Assembly (NCBI GenBank): GCA_025927515.1
Contig: JAICLG010000017.1
Location: 1-18,148 of the forward strand
Reading direction: 5' to 3'
DNA: 18,148 nt
DNA from: Hyphomicrobium sp.
GTDB lineage: Bacteria; Pseudomonadota; Alphaproteobacteria; Rhizobiales; Hyphomicrobiaceae
Shown here: piece by piece, positions 1 through 7,934 of the stretch
How the letters are laid out: every line of letters starts with the position of its first letter
Numbering within the stretch: the first letter of the stretch is position 1
The notes under the pieces: model-generated
Databases searched by the model: none
What the model saw: the letters and a program-made list of their open reading frames with translations, nothing else
What the model was told of the DNA's origin: nothing
Program-made: the position numbers and the translations under genes

Positions 1-85
1 CACTGCCTTCGTTCTGCGGGCCGCAGGATTCGCCGCGGGCATCATTGGGCTGATCGTACTCGTGGCCGTATGGGCTCTTCATTGA
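1..85 (+). CDS. C-terminal end of a membrane protein (partial)
   Basis: An open frame runs in from the left edge (codons in phase from base 2) and stops at TGA 83-85. It encodes about 27 residues ending in a strongly hydrophobic stretch (GFAAGIIGLIVLVAVWALH), which reads as a C-terminal transmembrane helix with a two-residue tail. Nothing else of the gene is in the window, so its family cannot be named. It converges on the lysozyme gene, whose stop lies only 15 bp away. Confidence 0.5.
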   Translation, partial: TAFVLRAAGFAAGIIGLIVLVAVWALH

Positions 86-100
86 GCTATCAGCGCGCAA

Positions 101-817
101 TCAGATGTTTTGGGTGCGCGTCTCGGGCTTTGCCGCTTCATCTTCATTGGTATTGCGTGTCGGCTGGCTTTTGCCGAGGTGCCCGACGAGCAGGGCCAAC
201 AGCGCAGGATCGCTCGTCAGATCGGCAAACGCCCGCGCAGACGAAGGCGGTGGGTTTGTCTCGCTCTTTGCCAAGCGCACAACGCTCGATGACACGGGCG
301 TCAATTCGCGTGCCGCCGGTTCGAGTGGCGACGCGGCCGTTTGCTCCGGCGCGGCTGATGAGATCTCCGACGAGAAACTCGGAAATTGGTCCTCGGCGGC
401 GGTCGCCCCTTGCCCGAACCACGTGACTTCCTGAAGCCGCCGCTGAACAAGACCATCGGCGACGGCGCCGCCAGCCTTATTATATTGCAAAAAGAGGGAG
501 CGGGCCTTGTTCATATCGCCTGTGGCGATGGCTTCGCCCAAACCGCTCTGGGCCCAGGCCGTCCCCGCGTTGTATGTCAACGACGTGAGCGCCGCCTTGC
601 TGCCGTCATCGAGGCCGGGCGCGACCTTGTCCACGAAATCCGCTGCGTGGTTTACGGCGTCCTTGAAGCGCCGCTCGGCTTCGGCTTTGTCGATGACCTC
701 GCCGGCATAACGGGCGCGCGTTCCATAGCCGTTGCTATTCTGCGCGTAATCCCAGCGGGCCTCGGCGGAATAGCCTTCGAATTTTTTTATCGCGTCGAGA
801 TAATTCGGATCCAGCAT
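101..817 (-). CDS. Phage-type lysozyme (glycoside hydrolase family 24) with disordered C-terminal tail
   Basis: 238 residues. Residues 1-135 follow the T4/endolysin muramidase pattern: KKFEG with Glu14 as likely general acid, Asp23 nine residues later (as Glu11/Asp20 in T4 lysozyme), NGYGT around Thr33, then ALTSLTYNAG (76-85) and the closing GLVQRRLQE block (122-130). The enzyme would cut the beta-1,4 MurNAc-GlcNAc bond of peptidoglycan. No signal peptide or N-terminal anchor is visible, so export would need a holin, another secretion route or lysis. Residues ~140-238 are rich in Ala, Ser, Pro and Thr with no recognised fold. No holin, spanin or other phage gene is near, so it is either an isolated prophage relic or a domesticated cell-wall enzyme. 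The ATG at 817 is chosen because the catalytic Glu lies at the normal distance from it; the ribosome binding site is weak. The gene follows the HAD-CBS gene by 69 bp on the same strand. Confidence 0.85.
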   Translation of the reverse strand: MLDPNYLDAIKKFEGYSAEARWDYAQNSNGYGTRARYAGEVIDKAEAERRFKDAVNHAADFVDKVAPGLDDGSKAALTSLTYNAGTAWAQSGLGEAIATGDMNKARSLFLQYNKAGGAVADGLVQRRLQEVTWFGQGATAAEDQFPSFSSEISSAAPEQTAASPLEPAARELTPVSSSVVRLAKSETNPPPSSARAFADLTSDPALLALLVGHLGKSQPTRNTNEDEAAKPETRTQNI

Positions 818-886
818 AGGCTTTGTCTGCCACGCGGAGCTTGCCGCAAGCTGGTGGCGGCACGCCCGATCCGAACGGATTACGGA

Positions 887-2119
887 TTAGCGGCGCGCGC
901 GAGCGACGTCTCTCAAAACGCTGGCTTCGAGTTGCACCTCGTCCAAACGATATTTCAGCACGTCGCCGATGCTGATGAGGCCGACGACGGCGCCATCGAC
1001 GACGACCGGAAGGTGGCGAATTCGCCTTTGCGTCATGACATTGGCGACGATCGCGACACTATCCTCCGGCGCACAGGTCACGACCGAGCGCGTCATCAAA
1101 TCCGAGACGCGCATTTCCGTGAGGTCGCTGCCGAACTCATCGACTCCGCGCGCAAGATCGCGTTCGGAGATAATGCCCTGAAGCTTGCCCTGCGCGTCGA
1201 GAACCAGCATGGCGCCGACGGCCTCTTTTCTAAACGCTTGAGCGAGGGCTCGCATCGTTGCGTTCGCCGCGACGGTTTTAACGGCCGAGCCTTTGGACTT
1301 CAGAATATCCGAGACGCGCATCGAATGACTCCAGTCGAGATCGGCCAATCCTTTACAATTGCCCGAATGCAAGCGGTGCAGTGACGACAAAAGAGAGGCT
1401 CGATCCTCGGCGGTGAGCGGGTCGAGGCGACTATGATCCGGCCCGATCAGATCCGTCAGGTTTTCGACGACGACGGTATCGCCAGCGCTGAATGCAGGCG
1501 TCTCCCGGCAATAGGCGCTCCGCGTCGTGATGACGGGAAAGTTCGCGTCCTTCGCGGCTTGCGTACCGGGACGACAAGCTTCGATGACGAGGCAGTGTGT
1601 CGGGTCGATGCCGATCTTCGCACGCGCATCTTGATACAAACGCTGGCAATCGTCGCCATAAGCCGCATCATCGGCAATGACGAGATCGAACACTTCGCGC
1701 CCGCGCTGGCCAAGCACCGTGTCCAGAAGCTTATCCGTTTCGCGGCACGTCAACATCGAAGCGAGCGCGAGGCGGAGACCTTCGGCGCGTGCCGTTACGA
1801 TCAGATCGCGCACACCGACACGCGGTTCGATCCGCGAACTCGCCAACAGCTCGCAGAAAATCTTTGATGCCCGACGATGCATCGCGCGAATGAGAAGCAT
1901 GACGTCGTGGGTTTCGGGCCGACCGCGAAGAAGCGAGCGAACGTAATGCGCCATCCGCGCTTCGCTGCTGCCGAGCTTGGAGGTTAAGGTGAATGCCTCG
2001 CGGTCACAGGTCCACTCGTAATCGGACTCGGCAAAGGCTTGCGCAAAAGCACGCCAACGCACGTCCTCGGTTTCCGCGAGTGCGCCGTCTGCCCGAATAA
2101 TGATGACTTGCAGAGTCAT
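887..2119 (-). CDS. Degenerate HAD-superfamily (CbbY-like) domain fused to a CBS-domain pair
   Basis: 410 residues in two parts. Residues 1-~230 follow the CbbY/beta-phosphoglucomutase-like HAD layout: DGALAETE near the N terminus, a helical cap, and VIEACRPGTQAAKDANFPVITTRSAY matching the family's acidic motif and downstream strand. Key catalytic positions are changed: the nucleophilic Asp of the usual DxDGT is Arg9 (RADGA), although Asp11 remains; the EDS acidic motif reads EAC; and no clear motif III lysine is seen. It is therefore probably not an active phosphatase. Residues ~267-325 and ~335-395 are two CBS repeats (each starts MRVSDxM/L; the second contains RRIRHLPVV and GLISIGDVLK), forming a Bateman module that in other proteins binds adenine nucleotides. 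A regulatory or ligand-sensing role is inferred; no partner is apparent nearby. ATG 2117-2119 has a weak GGCGGTAG-like site upstream. Confidence 0.75.
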   Translation of the reverse strand: MTLQVIIIRADGALAETEDVRWRAFAQAFAESDYEWTCDREAFTLTSKLGSSEARMAHYVRSLLRGRPETHDVMLLIRAMHRRASKIFCELLASSRIEPRVGVRDLIVTARAEGLRLALASMLTCRETDKLLDTVLGQRGREVFDLVIADDAAYGDDCQRLYQDARAKIGIDPTHCLVIEACRPGTQAAKDANFPVITTRSAYCRETPAFSAGDTVVVENLTDLIGPDHSRLDPLTAEDRASLLSSLHRLHSGNCKGLADLDWSHSMRVSDILKSKGSAVKTVAANATMRALAQAFRKEAVGAMLVLDAQGKLQGIISERDLARGVDEFGSDLTEMRVSDLMTRSVVTCAPEDSVAIVANVMTQRRIRHLPVVVDGAVVGLISIGDVLKYRLDEVQLEASVLRDVARARR

Positions 2120-2302
2120 CTACCGCCGCTTCATTCACCAACGCCCGCGAGCTAGGTACTCCGTCCCGGCCCCGCCGCCAACGCGACGTAAAGTCTATGA
2201 AACTTGGGAAAAATAAGGCCCAAACGGGGGCGTGCACATCGCGGCGCAACAGCGCAGAGACATTACAATGACTCTAAATCCTATCCGGGTTTGCCAAGGC
2301 CG

Positions 2303-3268
2303 CTACTTCAGTTGATCGCGCAGCCACGGCATCGCCTTGCGCAGGCCATCGAGAATGGATGTGTCGAGGATCGTCTTGCAGGCCCGCGTCAGATCACGCG
2401 GCAGCGTTCCGAGTTCCTGCCTGCGGCTGACCAGGGTGAGCGTTCGCTTAAGACTTGGGCCGGGGAGCGGCGCCGCGCGGATCCCGCTTTCGCCGACGCC
2501 CGCTTCAGCGATGCAAATCGGCGTTGAAATCGCGAAACCCTTACCCCGCGCGACCATGTCCGTCACGCCGAAGGGCGTATCGAATTCCAGCCCCGGCGGC
2601 AGATCGAGATTCAAGCGACGGAGGTGACGCTCTATATCTATACCTGTCCGGGAACGGGCACTATAGCGTAAGAACGGCAACTTATCTGCGCATTGCTCTA
2701 AGTCTTCCACCGATCGCGGAATTTTGGCCTTCGATGGAAGGAGAAGGATATAGGGCTCGCTCACGAGATCGAAGCGATCAAGGCCTTCGACGTCGCTCAT
2801 ATCATCGACGCCAATGAAAAGATCGAGGTTGCGCGTCAGCAGCGCGCCGGCATGAGCCGACGTCAGACCCGACTGGATCGAGACCTGCTCGGCGTGCTCG
2901 GACAGGAACGCTGCGACCGGCCCCGACAGCGCGCGCGATAGGCTATCCACCAAGCCTGCCCGGATGAGCGCCAGGCGGCCGCGCGCCGTGTGGCGTATGG
3001 CGGACGTGATTTGCCGGGCCTCGGAAATCAGCGCCGAAGCGCGCTGGCGCATGACCTCGCCCGCCGGCGTCAGCGCGATCGGCCGGACGCTGCGATCAAA
3101 GAGCTTTACGCGCATTCTCGTTTCGAGATCGGCAATCGCCTGCGAGACGGCGGGCTGGGTCAGCGCCAGCTTCTTGGCGGCGGCGGCCATCGAACGTGCT
3201 TCGCAGACGGCCAGAAATGCTTCCAGCGCGTGAAGATCGAACGGGAGACGGCTGATGCGTGCGGTCAT
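2303..3268 (-). CDS. LysR-family transcriptional regulator, divergent from the NMG dehydrogenase genes
   Basis: About 321 residues, normal for the family. The N terminus is a typical LysR winged helix-turn-helix (LHALEAFLAVCEARSMAAAA, then LTQPAVSQAI, then LFDRSVRPIALTPAG), followed by a linker helix and a periplasmic-binding-protein-like effector domain to the C terminus. An in-frame TTG at 3278-3280 would add four residues, but the ATG at 3266-3268 is preferred: it places the helix-turn-helix at the usual distance and leaves the dyad at 3280-3294 outside the gene. Neither start has a strong ribosome binding site. The gene is divergently transcribed from mgdA with about 110 bp between them, the classic layout in which a LysR protein controls both itself and its neighbour. 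The effector could be an intermediate of methylamine metabolism; this is inference. Confidence 0.88.
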   Translation of the reverse strand: MTARISRLPFDLHALEAFLAVCEARSMAAAAKKLALTQPAVSQAIADLETRMRVKLFDRSVRPIALTPAGEVMRQRASALISEARQITSAIRHTARGRLALIRAGLVDSLSRALSGPVAAFLSEHAEQVSIQSGLTSAHAGALLTRNLDLFIGVDDMSDVEGLDRFDLVSEPYILLLPSKAKIPRSVEDLEQCADKLPFLRYSARSRTGIDIERHLRRLNLDLPPGLEFDTPFGVTDMVARGKGFAISTPICIAEAGVGESGIRAAPLPGPSLKRTLTLVSRRQELGTLPRDLTRACKTILDTSILDGLRKAMPWLRDQLK

Positions 3269-3279
3269 GCCGACGCACA

Positions 3280-3294
3280 ATAAGTATCACTTAT
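3280..3294. promoter_or_regulatory. Candidate LysR operator: T-N11-A dyad
   Basis: ATAAGT-ATC-ACTTAT is a perfect 6-bp inverted repeat with a 3-bp centre. It contains TAAGT-ATC-ACTTA, which meets the T-N11-A rule of LysR binding sites. It lies in the short gap between the divergent LysR and mgdA genes, just upstream of the proposed mgdA -35 box. A further half site, ATAAGT, recurs at 3320-3325, 40 bp (about four helical turns) from the first. Binding by the neighbouring regulator is inferred. Confidence 0.55.
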
Positions 3295-3295
3295 G

Positions 3296-3324
3296 TTAAG
3301 GTCAATTATCGGCTGATGTATAAG
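3296..3324 (+). promoter_or_regulatory. Possible promoter of the mgdABCD genes
   Basis: TATAAG at 3319-3324 matches five of six bases of the -10 consensus and is preceded by TG in the extended -10 position. A weak -35 match, TTAAGG, lies 17 bp upstream at 3296-3301. The poor -35 box fits a promoter that needs an activator, and the LysR-type dyad sits directly upstream. The predicted transcript start near 3331 leaves a leader of about 50 nt before the mgdA ATG. Confidence 0.4.
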
Positions 3325-3381
3325 TCAATCGTAAATCAAAGGGACGCTCCGGACCATCCGCGCCGAGGATTAGAGACAGCC

Positions 3382-4641
3382 ATGCCGTCCGATCGCTATT
3401 CGATATTTTCAGTTCTCACAGAGGCCCTTCGCGGCCAAACCGGCTGGAAACCCGCCTGGCGTAAAGCCACTCCGAAACCGAACTACGACGTCGTGATCGT
3501 CGGCGGTGGCGGACATGGCCTTGCGGCGGCGTATTACCTCGCCAAGCGCTACGGGCTATCGAACGTTGCCGTCATCGAAAAGGGCTGGATCGGCTCCGGC
3601 AACGTCGGACGTAATACCACAATTGTCCGCTCGAACTACATGCTGCCGGGCAACATTCCCTTCTACGAAACCAGCATGAAGCTGTGGGAAGGGCTGGAGC
3701 AAGACCTCAACTACAATGCGATGGTCTCGCAGCGCGGCGTCCTCAACCTCTACCACTCTGACGGCCAGCGCGATGCCTACGTCCGGCGCGGCAACGCCAT
3801 GCGAATGCACGGCGTCGATGCCGAGCTTCTCGATCGCGATGCGGTCCAGCGGATGTACCCTTGGCTCAACTACGACAACGCCCGGTTCCCGATCAAAGGC
3901 GGGTTGCTGCAGCGGCGCGGCGGTACGGTTCGCCATGACGCGGTAGCCTGGGGTTACGCTCGCGGCGCCGACCAGCACGGCGTCGACATCATCGAGAATA
4001 CGGAAGTCACCGGTTTTCGTATCACGAACGGACGCATCGAAGGCGTCGAGACATCGCGCGGCTTCGTCGGCGCGCGCAAGGTTGGCCTTGCCTGCGCCGG
4101 CAACTCGTCGCGTGTGGCCTCAATGGCGGGACTCAATCTGCCCCTCGAAAGCCATGTGCTGCAGGCGTTCGTGACGGAAGGCATCAAGCCTTTCATCGAC
4201 GGTGTCGTCACGTTCGGCGCTGGTCACTTCTATATCAGCCAGTCCGACAAGGGCGGCCTCGTGTTCGGTGGTGACCTCGACGGTTACAATTCCTATGCGC
4301 AGCGGGGCAACCTGCCTGTCGTCGAGGACGTCATCGAGGGCGGCATGGCGTTGATGCCGCGCATCGGCCGCGTGCGCCTGCTGCGCTCGTGGGGCGGCAT
4401 CATGGATATGAGCATGGACGGCTCGCCCATCATCGATCACACGCCGATCAGCGGGCTCTATCTCAACGGAGGCTGGTGCTACGGCGGCTTCAAAGCAACG
4501 CCCGCCGCGGGCCTCTGCTTCGCACACCTGATCGCGCGGAACGAACCGCATGCCGTTGCGCGCGCCTATCGCCTTGACCGCTTCCGCACCGGCCACATGG
4601 TCGATGAAAAGGGCATGGGCAATCAACCCAATCTGCACTGA
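3382..4641 (+). CDS. mgdA: N-methylglutamate dehydrogenase subunit A (sarcosine oxidase beta-subunit type)
   Basis: 419 residues from the ATG at 3382, which follows a purine-rich GAGGATTAGAGAC site. Upstream in-frame starts would add 41 residues of non-conserved sequence crossing the promoter. The protein is an FAD-dependent amine oxidoreductase of the SoxB type: a dinucleotide-binding loop DVVIVGGGGHG at 36-46, GSGNVGRNTTIVRSNY at 71-86, and VRHDAVAW at 183-190, whose His185 aligns by motif with the histidine that carries covalent FMN in heterotetrameric sarcosine oxidases. The GGWCYGGFKATPAAG motif near the C terminus is also typical. As part of MgdABCD it would oxidise the N-methyl group of N-methylglutamate in the cytoplasm. 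The sequence alone does not separate it from SoxB; the link to mgsA, mgsB and gmaS favours the NMG role. Confidence 0.88.
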   Translation: MPSDRYSIFSVLTEALRGQTGWKPAWRKATPKPNYDVVIVGGGGHGLAAAYYLAKRYGLSNVAVIEKGWIGSGNVGRNTTIVRSNYMLPGNIPFYETSMKLWEGLEQDLNYNAMVSQRGVLNLYHSDGQRDAYVRRGNAMRMHGVDAELLDRDAVQRMYPWLNYDNARFPIKGGLLQRRGGTVRHDAVAWGYARGADQHGVDIIENTEVTGFRITNGRIEGVETSRGFVGARKVGLACAGNSSRVASMAGLNLPLESHVLQAFVTEGIKPFIDGVVTFGAGHFYISQSDKGGLVFGGDLDGYNSYAQRGNLPVVEDVIEGGMALMPRIGRVRLLRSWGGIMDMSMDGSPIIDHTPISGLYLNGGWCYGGFKATPAAGLCFAHLIARNEPHAVARAYRLDRFRTGHMVDEKGMGNQPNLH

Positions 4642-4653
4642 AGGCTTAAAACC

Positions 4654-4950
4654 ATGCGCATCAGCTGCCCGCATTGCGGCGAACGTGCCCTTGACGAATT
4701 CTCGTATCTCGGCGACGCGAGCGTAACGCGCCCCGACCCGGCTGCGGCCGACGCCGCCGATGCCTTTTACACCTACGCTTACGAGCGGCGGAATATCGCC
4801 GGGCCGACGCAAGAGCTCTGGTATCACCAAGCCGGATGTCACGCATGGCTGGTCGTTACGCGCGACACGCGCACGCACGAAATTTCCGACGTGAAGGCGG
4901 CTCAGGACGTGGCTCTCGAACGCGTCAATTCGACAACAGGTGCAGCATGA
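4654..4950 (+). CDS. mgdB: N-methylglutamate dehydrogenase subunit B (sarcosine oxidase delta-subunit type)
   Basis: 98 residues, the normal size of a SoxD-type delta subunit. Four zinc ligands are visible: Cys5 and Cys8 in CPHC, and His58 and Cys62 in YHQAGC. These match the Cys/Cys/His/Cys zinc site of the delta subunit of heterotetrameric sarcosine oxidase, with the same spacing. The subunit is structural and sits in the four-protein dehydrogenase complex. It starts 12 bp after the mgdA stop, with AAGG about 9 bp before the ATG. Its stop overlaps the mgdC start (ATGA at 4947-4950), so the two genes are probably translationally coupled. Confidence 0.88.
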   Translation: MRISCPHCGERALDEFSYLGDASVTRPDPAAADAADAFYTYAYERRNIAGPTQELWYHQAGCHAWLVVTRDTRTHEISDVKAAQDVALERVNSTTGAA

Positions 4951-7934
4951 CCAGTGAAAACCAAGCATTCCGGCTTGCAGGTCGTGGCGTTGTCGACCGC
5001 TCAAAGACATTCAGCTTCACGTTCGACGGCATCCCGTACGAAGGTTTCGCCGGCGATACACTCGCGTCGGCGCTGCTGGCAAACGGCGTCCACCTGGTCG
5101 GCCGCTCGTTCAAATACCACCGCCCGCGCGGCATCCTGACGTCGGGTTCGGAAGATCCGAGCGCGCTTGTTGAACTGCGCACCGGCGCCCGCCGCGAGCC
5201 GAATACCAAGGCGACCGTTACCGAACTCTATGATGGTCTCGAAGCCACGAGCCAAAATCGCTTCCCGTCGTTGCGATTTGATTTTCTCGCCGTCAACAGC
5301 CTTCTCTCTCCCGTGTTCTCGGCCGGGTTCTACTACAAGACCTTCATGTGGCCGGCGTCGTTCTGGGAGAAGCTCTACGAGCCGATGATCCGGCGCGCTG
5401 CGGGGCTTGGCCGGGCGGCGATGGAAGAAGATCCGGACAGCTACGACAAAGCCAATGCGTTTTGCGATGTCCTCGTCGTCGGCTCCGGTGCGGCCGGTCT
5501 GATGGCGGCCATTTCTGCGGCGCGCTCCGGTGCGCGGGTCATTCTGGCCGATGAGAGTTTCGCCTTCGGTGGCAGGCTTCTCGCCGAAAATCGAACCATC
5601 GACGGCATAAACTCGGCAGCATGGGTAAAGGCGGCCATTGGAGAGCTTTCCTCCCTCTCCAATGTCCGCCTGCTGCCGAGGACGACGATTTTTGGCGCCT
5701 ACGACGGCGGCACATACGGCGCCGTTGAGCGTGTGGCCGATCATCTGGTGAAACCTGCGCCGGGACAGCCGCGCCAGCGCCTGTGGCGCATCGTTGCGAA
5801 GCGGACGATCGTCGCGCAGGGCGCTACGGAACGGCCGATCGTTTTCGGCAACAACGACCGGCCGGGCGTGATGCTTGCGAGTGCGGCGCGCAGCTACATC
5901 AACCGCTACGGGGTTGCGCCGGGCCGTACAGCCGTCGTCTTCTCAAGCAACGATGACGGCGCCGCGACGATCAACGATCTCGCCAATGCGGGGATTTCCG
6001 TCGCGGCTCTGGTCGACGCACGTCCGGCGTTGCCCGACGCGATCACGGCGCGCGCGGAAGCGCTCGGCGCCCGCATCTTCGCAGGCGGCGTCGTCTCCGA
6101 TGCAATCGGCGGATCTCGCGTCAAAGGCGCGTGCATCATCGACGCGTCCGGCGCGACACATACTCTATCGTGCGATCTCATCATCGTTTCGGGCGGCTTC
6201 AATCCGAACATGCAGATGACGACGCATCTCGGCGGACGTCCGCAATGGCGGGATGACCTTGCAGCCTTCGTCCCCGGCGCGATGCCGAAAGGCATGACGG
6301 CGGCGGGCGCCGCAAACGGATCGTTTTCTCTCGCCTCGTGCCTCGCGGAGGGCGCGCGGGCTGGAAGCGCTGCGGCCGCTGATGTCGGTTTTGATGCTAA
6401 GCCGATCGCTATTCCGGCAAGCGACGAGGAGTCCAACGGCATTTCGGCCTTCTGGCACGTCGATCGCGCAAAGCACAAAGCCTTCGTGGATCTTCAGAAC
6501 GACGTCACGGCCGCCGACGTTGCGCTCGCCCAGCGCGAGGGCTTCAGCGCCGTCGAACATCTCAAACGCTATACGACGCTCGGCATGGCAACCGATCAGG
6601 GCCGGACGTCGAGCGTCAATGGACTTGCCATCCTCGCGCAGCTGACGGGAAAGACGATCCCGGCGACGGGCATCACGACGGCCCGGCCGCCTTACTCGCC
6701 GGTTTCGCTCGGCGCGCTTGCTGGCGAGCATCGCGGCAAACATTTCAAGCCGACCCGGCTCACGCCGTCCCATAACTGGGCGAAGGAGCAGGGTGCCGTC
6801 TTCGTCGAAGCAGGACTGTGGCTGCGCGCGCTCTATTTTCCGAAGCCCTTCGAGACCGACGCGCAGACGACGGTCATTCGCGAAGTGAATGGCGTGCGCA
6901 ACGGAGTCGGCGTCTGCGATGTCTCGACGCTCGGCAAGGTCGAAGTTCATGGACCCGACGCCGGCAAGTTTCTGGATCGGCTCTACATCAACATGATGAG
7001 CACGCTGGCCGTTGGCCGTGCGCGTTACGGGGCGATGCTGCGCGAAGACGGCATCATGATGGACGACGGCACTGCAGCGCGCTTCGCGGAAGATCGCTAT
7101 TTCGTGACGACGACGACCGTCAACGCCATCAAAGTCGTGCAGCACATGGAGCTGTGCAAACAGTGGCACTGGCCGGATCTCGACGTCCAGATCGTGCCCT
7201 CGACAGACCAGTGGGCGCAGTATGCCGTGGCCGGTCCGCGGGCGCGCGACCTGATTGCGAGAATTGTCGATAAGCCGTTCGATGTTTCGAACGCGGCGTT
7301 CCCGTACATGGCGGTCGCCGAGCTGACTGCCCTGGGCGGCATCAAGGCGCGTTTGTACCGGCTCTCGTTCTCGGGCGAACTTGCCTACGAAATCGCCGTC
7401 CCCGCACGGCACGGCGAACTCCTGATGCGGACGCTGATGGAAAAGGGCCAAGACCTTGGGGTCATTCCCTACGGAACGGAAGCCCTTGGCGTCATGCGCA
7501 TCGAAAAGGGTCACGTCGGCGGCCCAGAGCTCAATGGCACCACGACCGCTGCCGATGTCGGGCTTGGCAAAATGGCGTCGAAGAAGAAGGATTATATCGG
7601 TCGCGTGCTTGCCGAGCGGCCGGGGCTCACCAATCCCGACAGACCGCGTCTCGCGGGATTCAGGCCGGTTGACCGGGCAGCTCGGTTGCGATCAGGCGCC
7701 CATTTCGTCGGCCGGAATACTGAGCCGGTTGCCGCCAACGCTCTCGGACACATGACGTCCGTCGCCTACTCGCCGTCGCTCGGGCATTGGGTCGGGCTCG
7801 GCTTCCTGTCGGGCGCGGAAACACGGATGGGCGAGATCATCCGCGCTTATGATCCGGTGCGCGGCGAGGATACGCTCGTCGAGGTCGTTTCACCCACTTT
7901 CTACGATAGCGAAGGAGCGCGTCTCCGTGTCTAA
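4947..7934 (+). CDS. mgdC: N-methylglutamate dehydrogenase subunit C (sarcosine oxidase alpha-subunit type)
   Basis: 995 residues from the ATG that overlaps the mgdB stop; this matches the ~1000-residue SoxA family, whereas an upstream in-frame start would read through mgdB. Domains in order: a ferredoxin-like fold without iron-sulfur cysteines (~15-110, containing GRSFKYHRPRGILTSG); a dinucleotide-binding domain starting at DVLVVGSGAAGLMAA (~residue 175), continuing into an FAD/NAD-dependent oxidoreductase region with RPIVFGNNDRPGVMLASAAR; and a C-terminal aminomethyltransferase (GcvT-like) domain (~610-995, with GVCDVSTLGKVEVHGPDA and GTEALGVMRIEKGHVGG). The last domain would pass the methyl-derived carbon to tetrahydrofolate, giving 5,10-methylene-THF. 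Together with MgdA it carries the redox cofactors of the complex. Confidence 0.9.
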   Translation: MTSENQAFRLAGRGVVDRSKTFSFTFDGIPYEGFAGDTLASALLANGVHLVGRSFKYHRPRGILTSGSEDPSALVELRTGARREPNTKATVTELYDGLEATSQNRFPSLRFDFLAVNSLLSPVFSAGFYYKTFMWPASFWEKLYEPMIRRAAGLGRAAMEEDPDSYDKANAFCDVLVVGSGAAGLMAAISAARSGARVILADESFAFGGRLLAENRTIDGINSAAWVKAAIGELSSLSNVRLLPRTTIFGAYDGGTYGAVERVADHLVKPAPGQPRQRLWRIVAKRTIVAQGATERPIVFGNNDRPGVMLASAARSYINRYGVAPGRTAVVFSSNDDGAATINDLANAGISVAALVDARPALPDAITARAEALGARIFAGGVVSDAIGGSRVKGACIIDASGATHTLSCDLIIVSGGFNPNMQMTTHLGGRPQWRDDLAAFVPGAMPKGMTAAGAANGSFSLASCLAEGARAGSAAAADVGFDAKPIAIPASDEESNGISAFWHVDRAKHKAFVDLQNDVTAADVALAQREGFSAVEHLKRYTTLGMATDQGRTSSVNGLAILAQLTGKTIPATGITTARPPYSPVSLGALAGEHRGKHFKPTRLTPSHNWAKEQGAVFVEAGLWLRALYFPKPFETDAQTTVIREVNGVRNGVGVCDVSTLGKVEVHGPDAGKFLDRLYINMMSTLAVGRARYGAMLREDGIMMDDGTAARFAEDRYFVTTTTVNAIKVVQHMELCKQWHWPDLDVQIVPSTDQWAQYAVAGPRARDLIARIVDKPFDVSNAAFPYMAVAELTALGGIKARLYRLSFSGELAYEIAVPARHGELLMRTLMEKGQDLGVIPYGTEALGVMRIEKGHVGGPELNGTTTAADVGLGKMASKKKDYIGRVLAERPGLTNPDRPRLAGFRPVDRAARLRSGAHFVGRNTEPVAANALGHMTSVAYSPSLGHWVGLGFLSGAETRMGEIIRAYDPVRGEDTLVEVVSPTFYDSEGARLRV

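Noticed and set aside
386..1384. 332-codon plus-strand ORF
   Set aside because: It lies antisense to both the lysozyme and the HAD-CBS gene, spans the gap between them, and its translation resembles no family; it is a high-GC shadow frame.
3266..3280. TTG start for the LysR gene at 3278-3280
   Set aside because: It adds only four residues, overlaps the operator dyad and has no ribosome binding site; the ATG at 3266-3268 is preferred.
4120..5010. 296-codon minus-strand ORF
   Set aside because: Antisense to the end of mgdA, all of mgdB and the start of mgdC; no family features.
6165..7514. 449-codon minus-strand ORF
   Set aside because: It is fully antisense to mgdC, whose protein matches a known family throughout; the translation is Arg/His/Asp-rich as in typical mirror frames.
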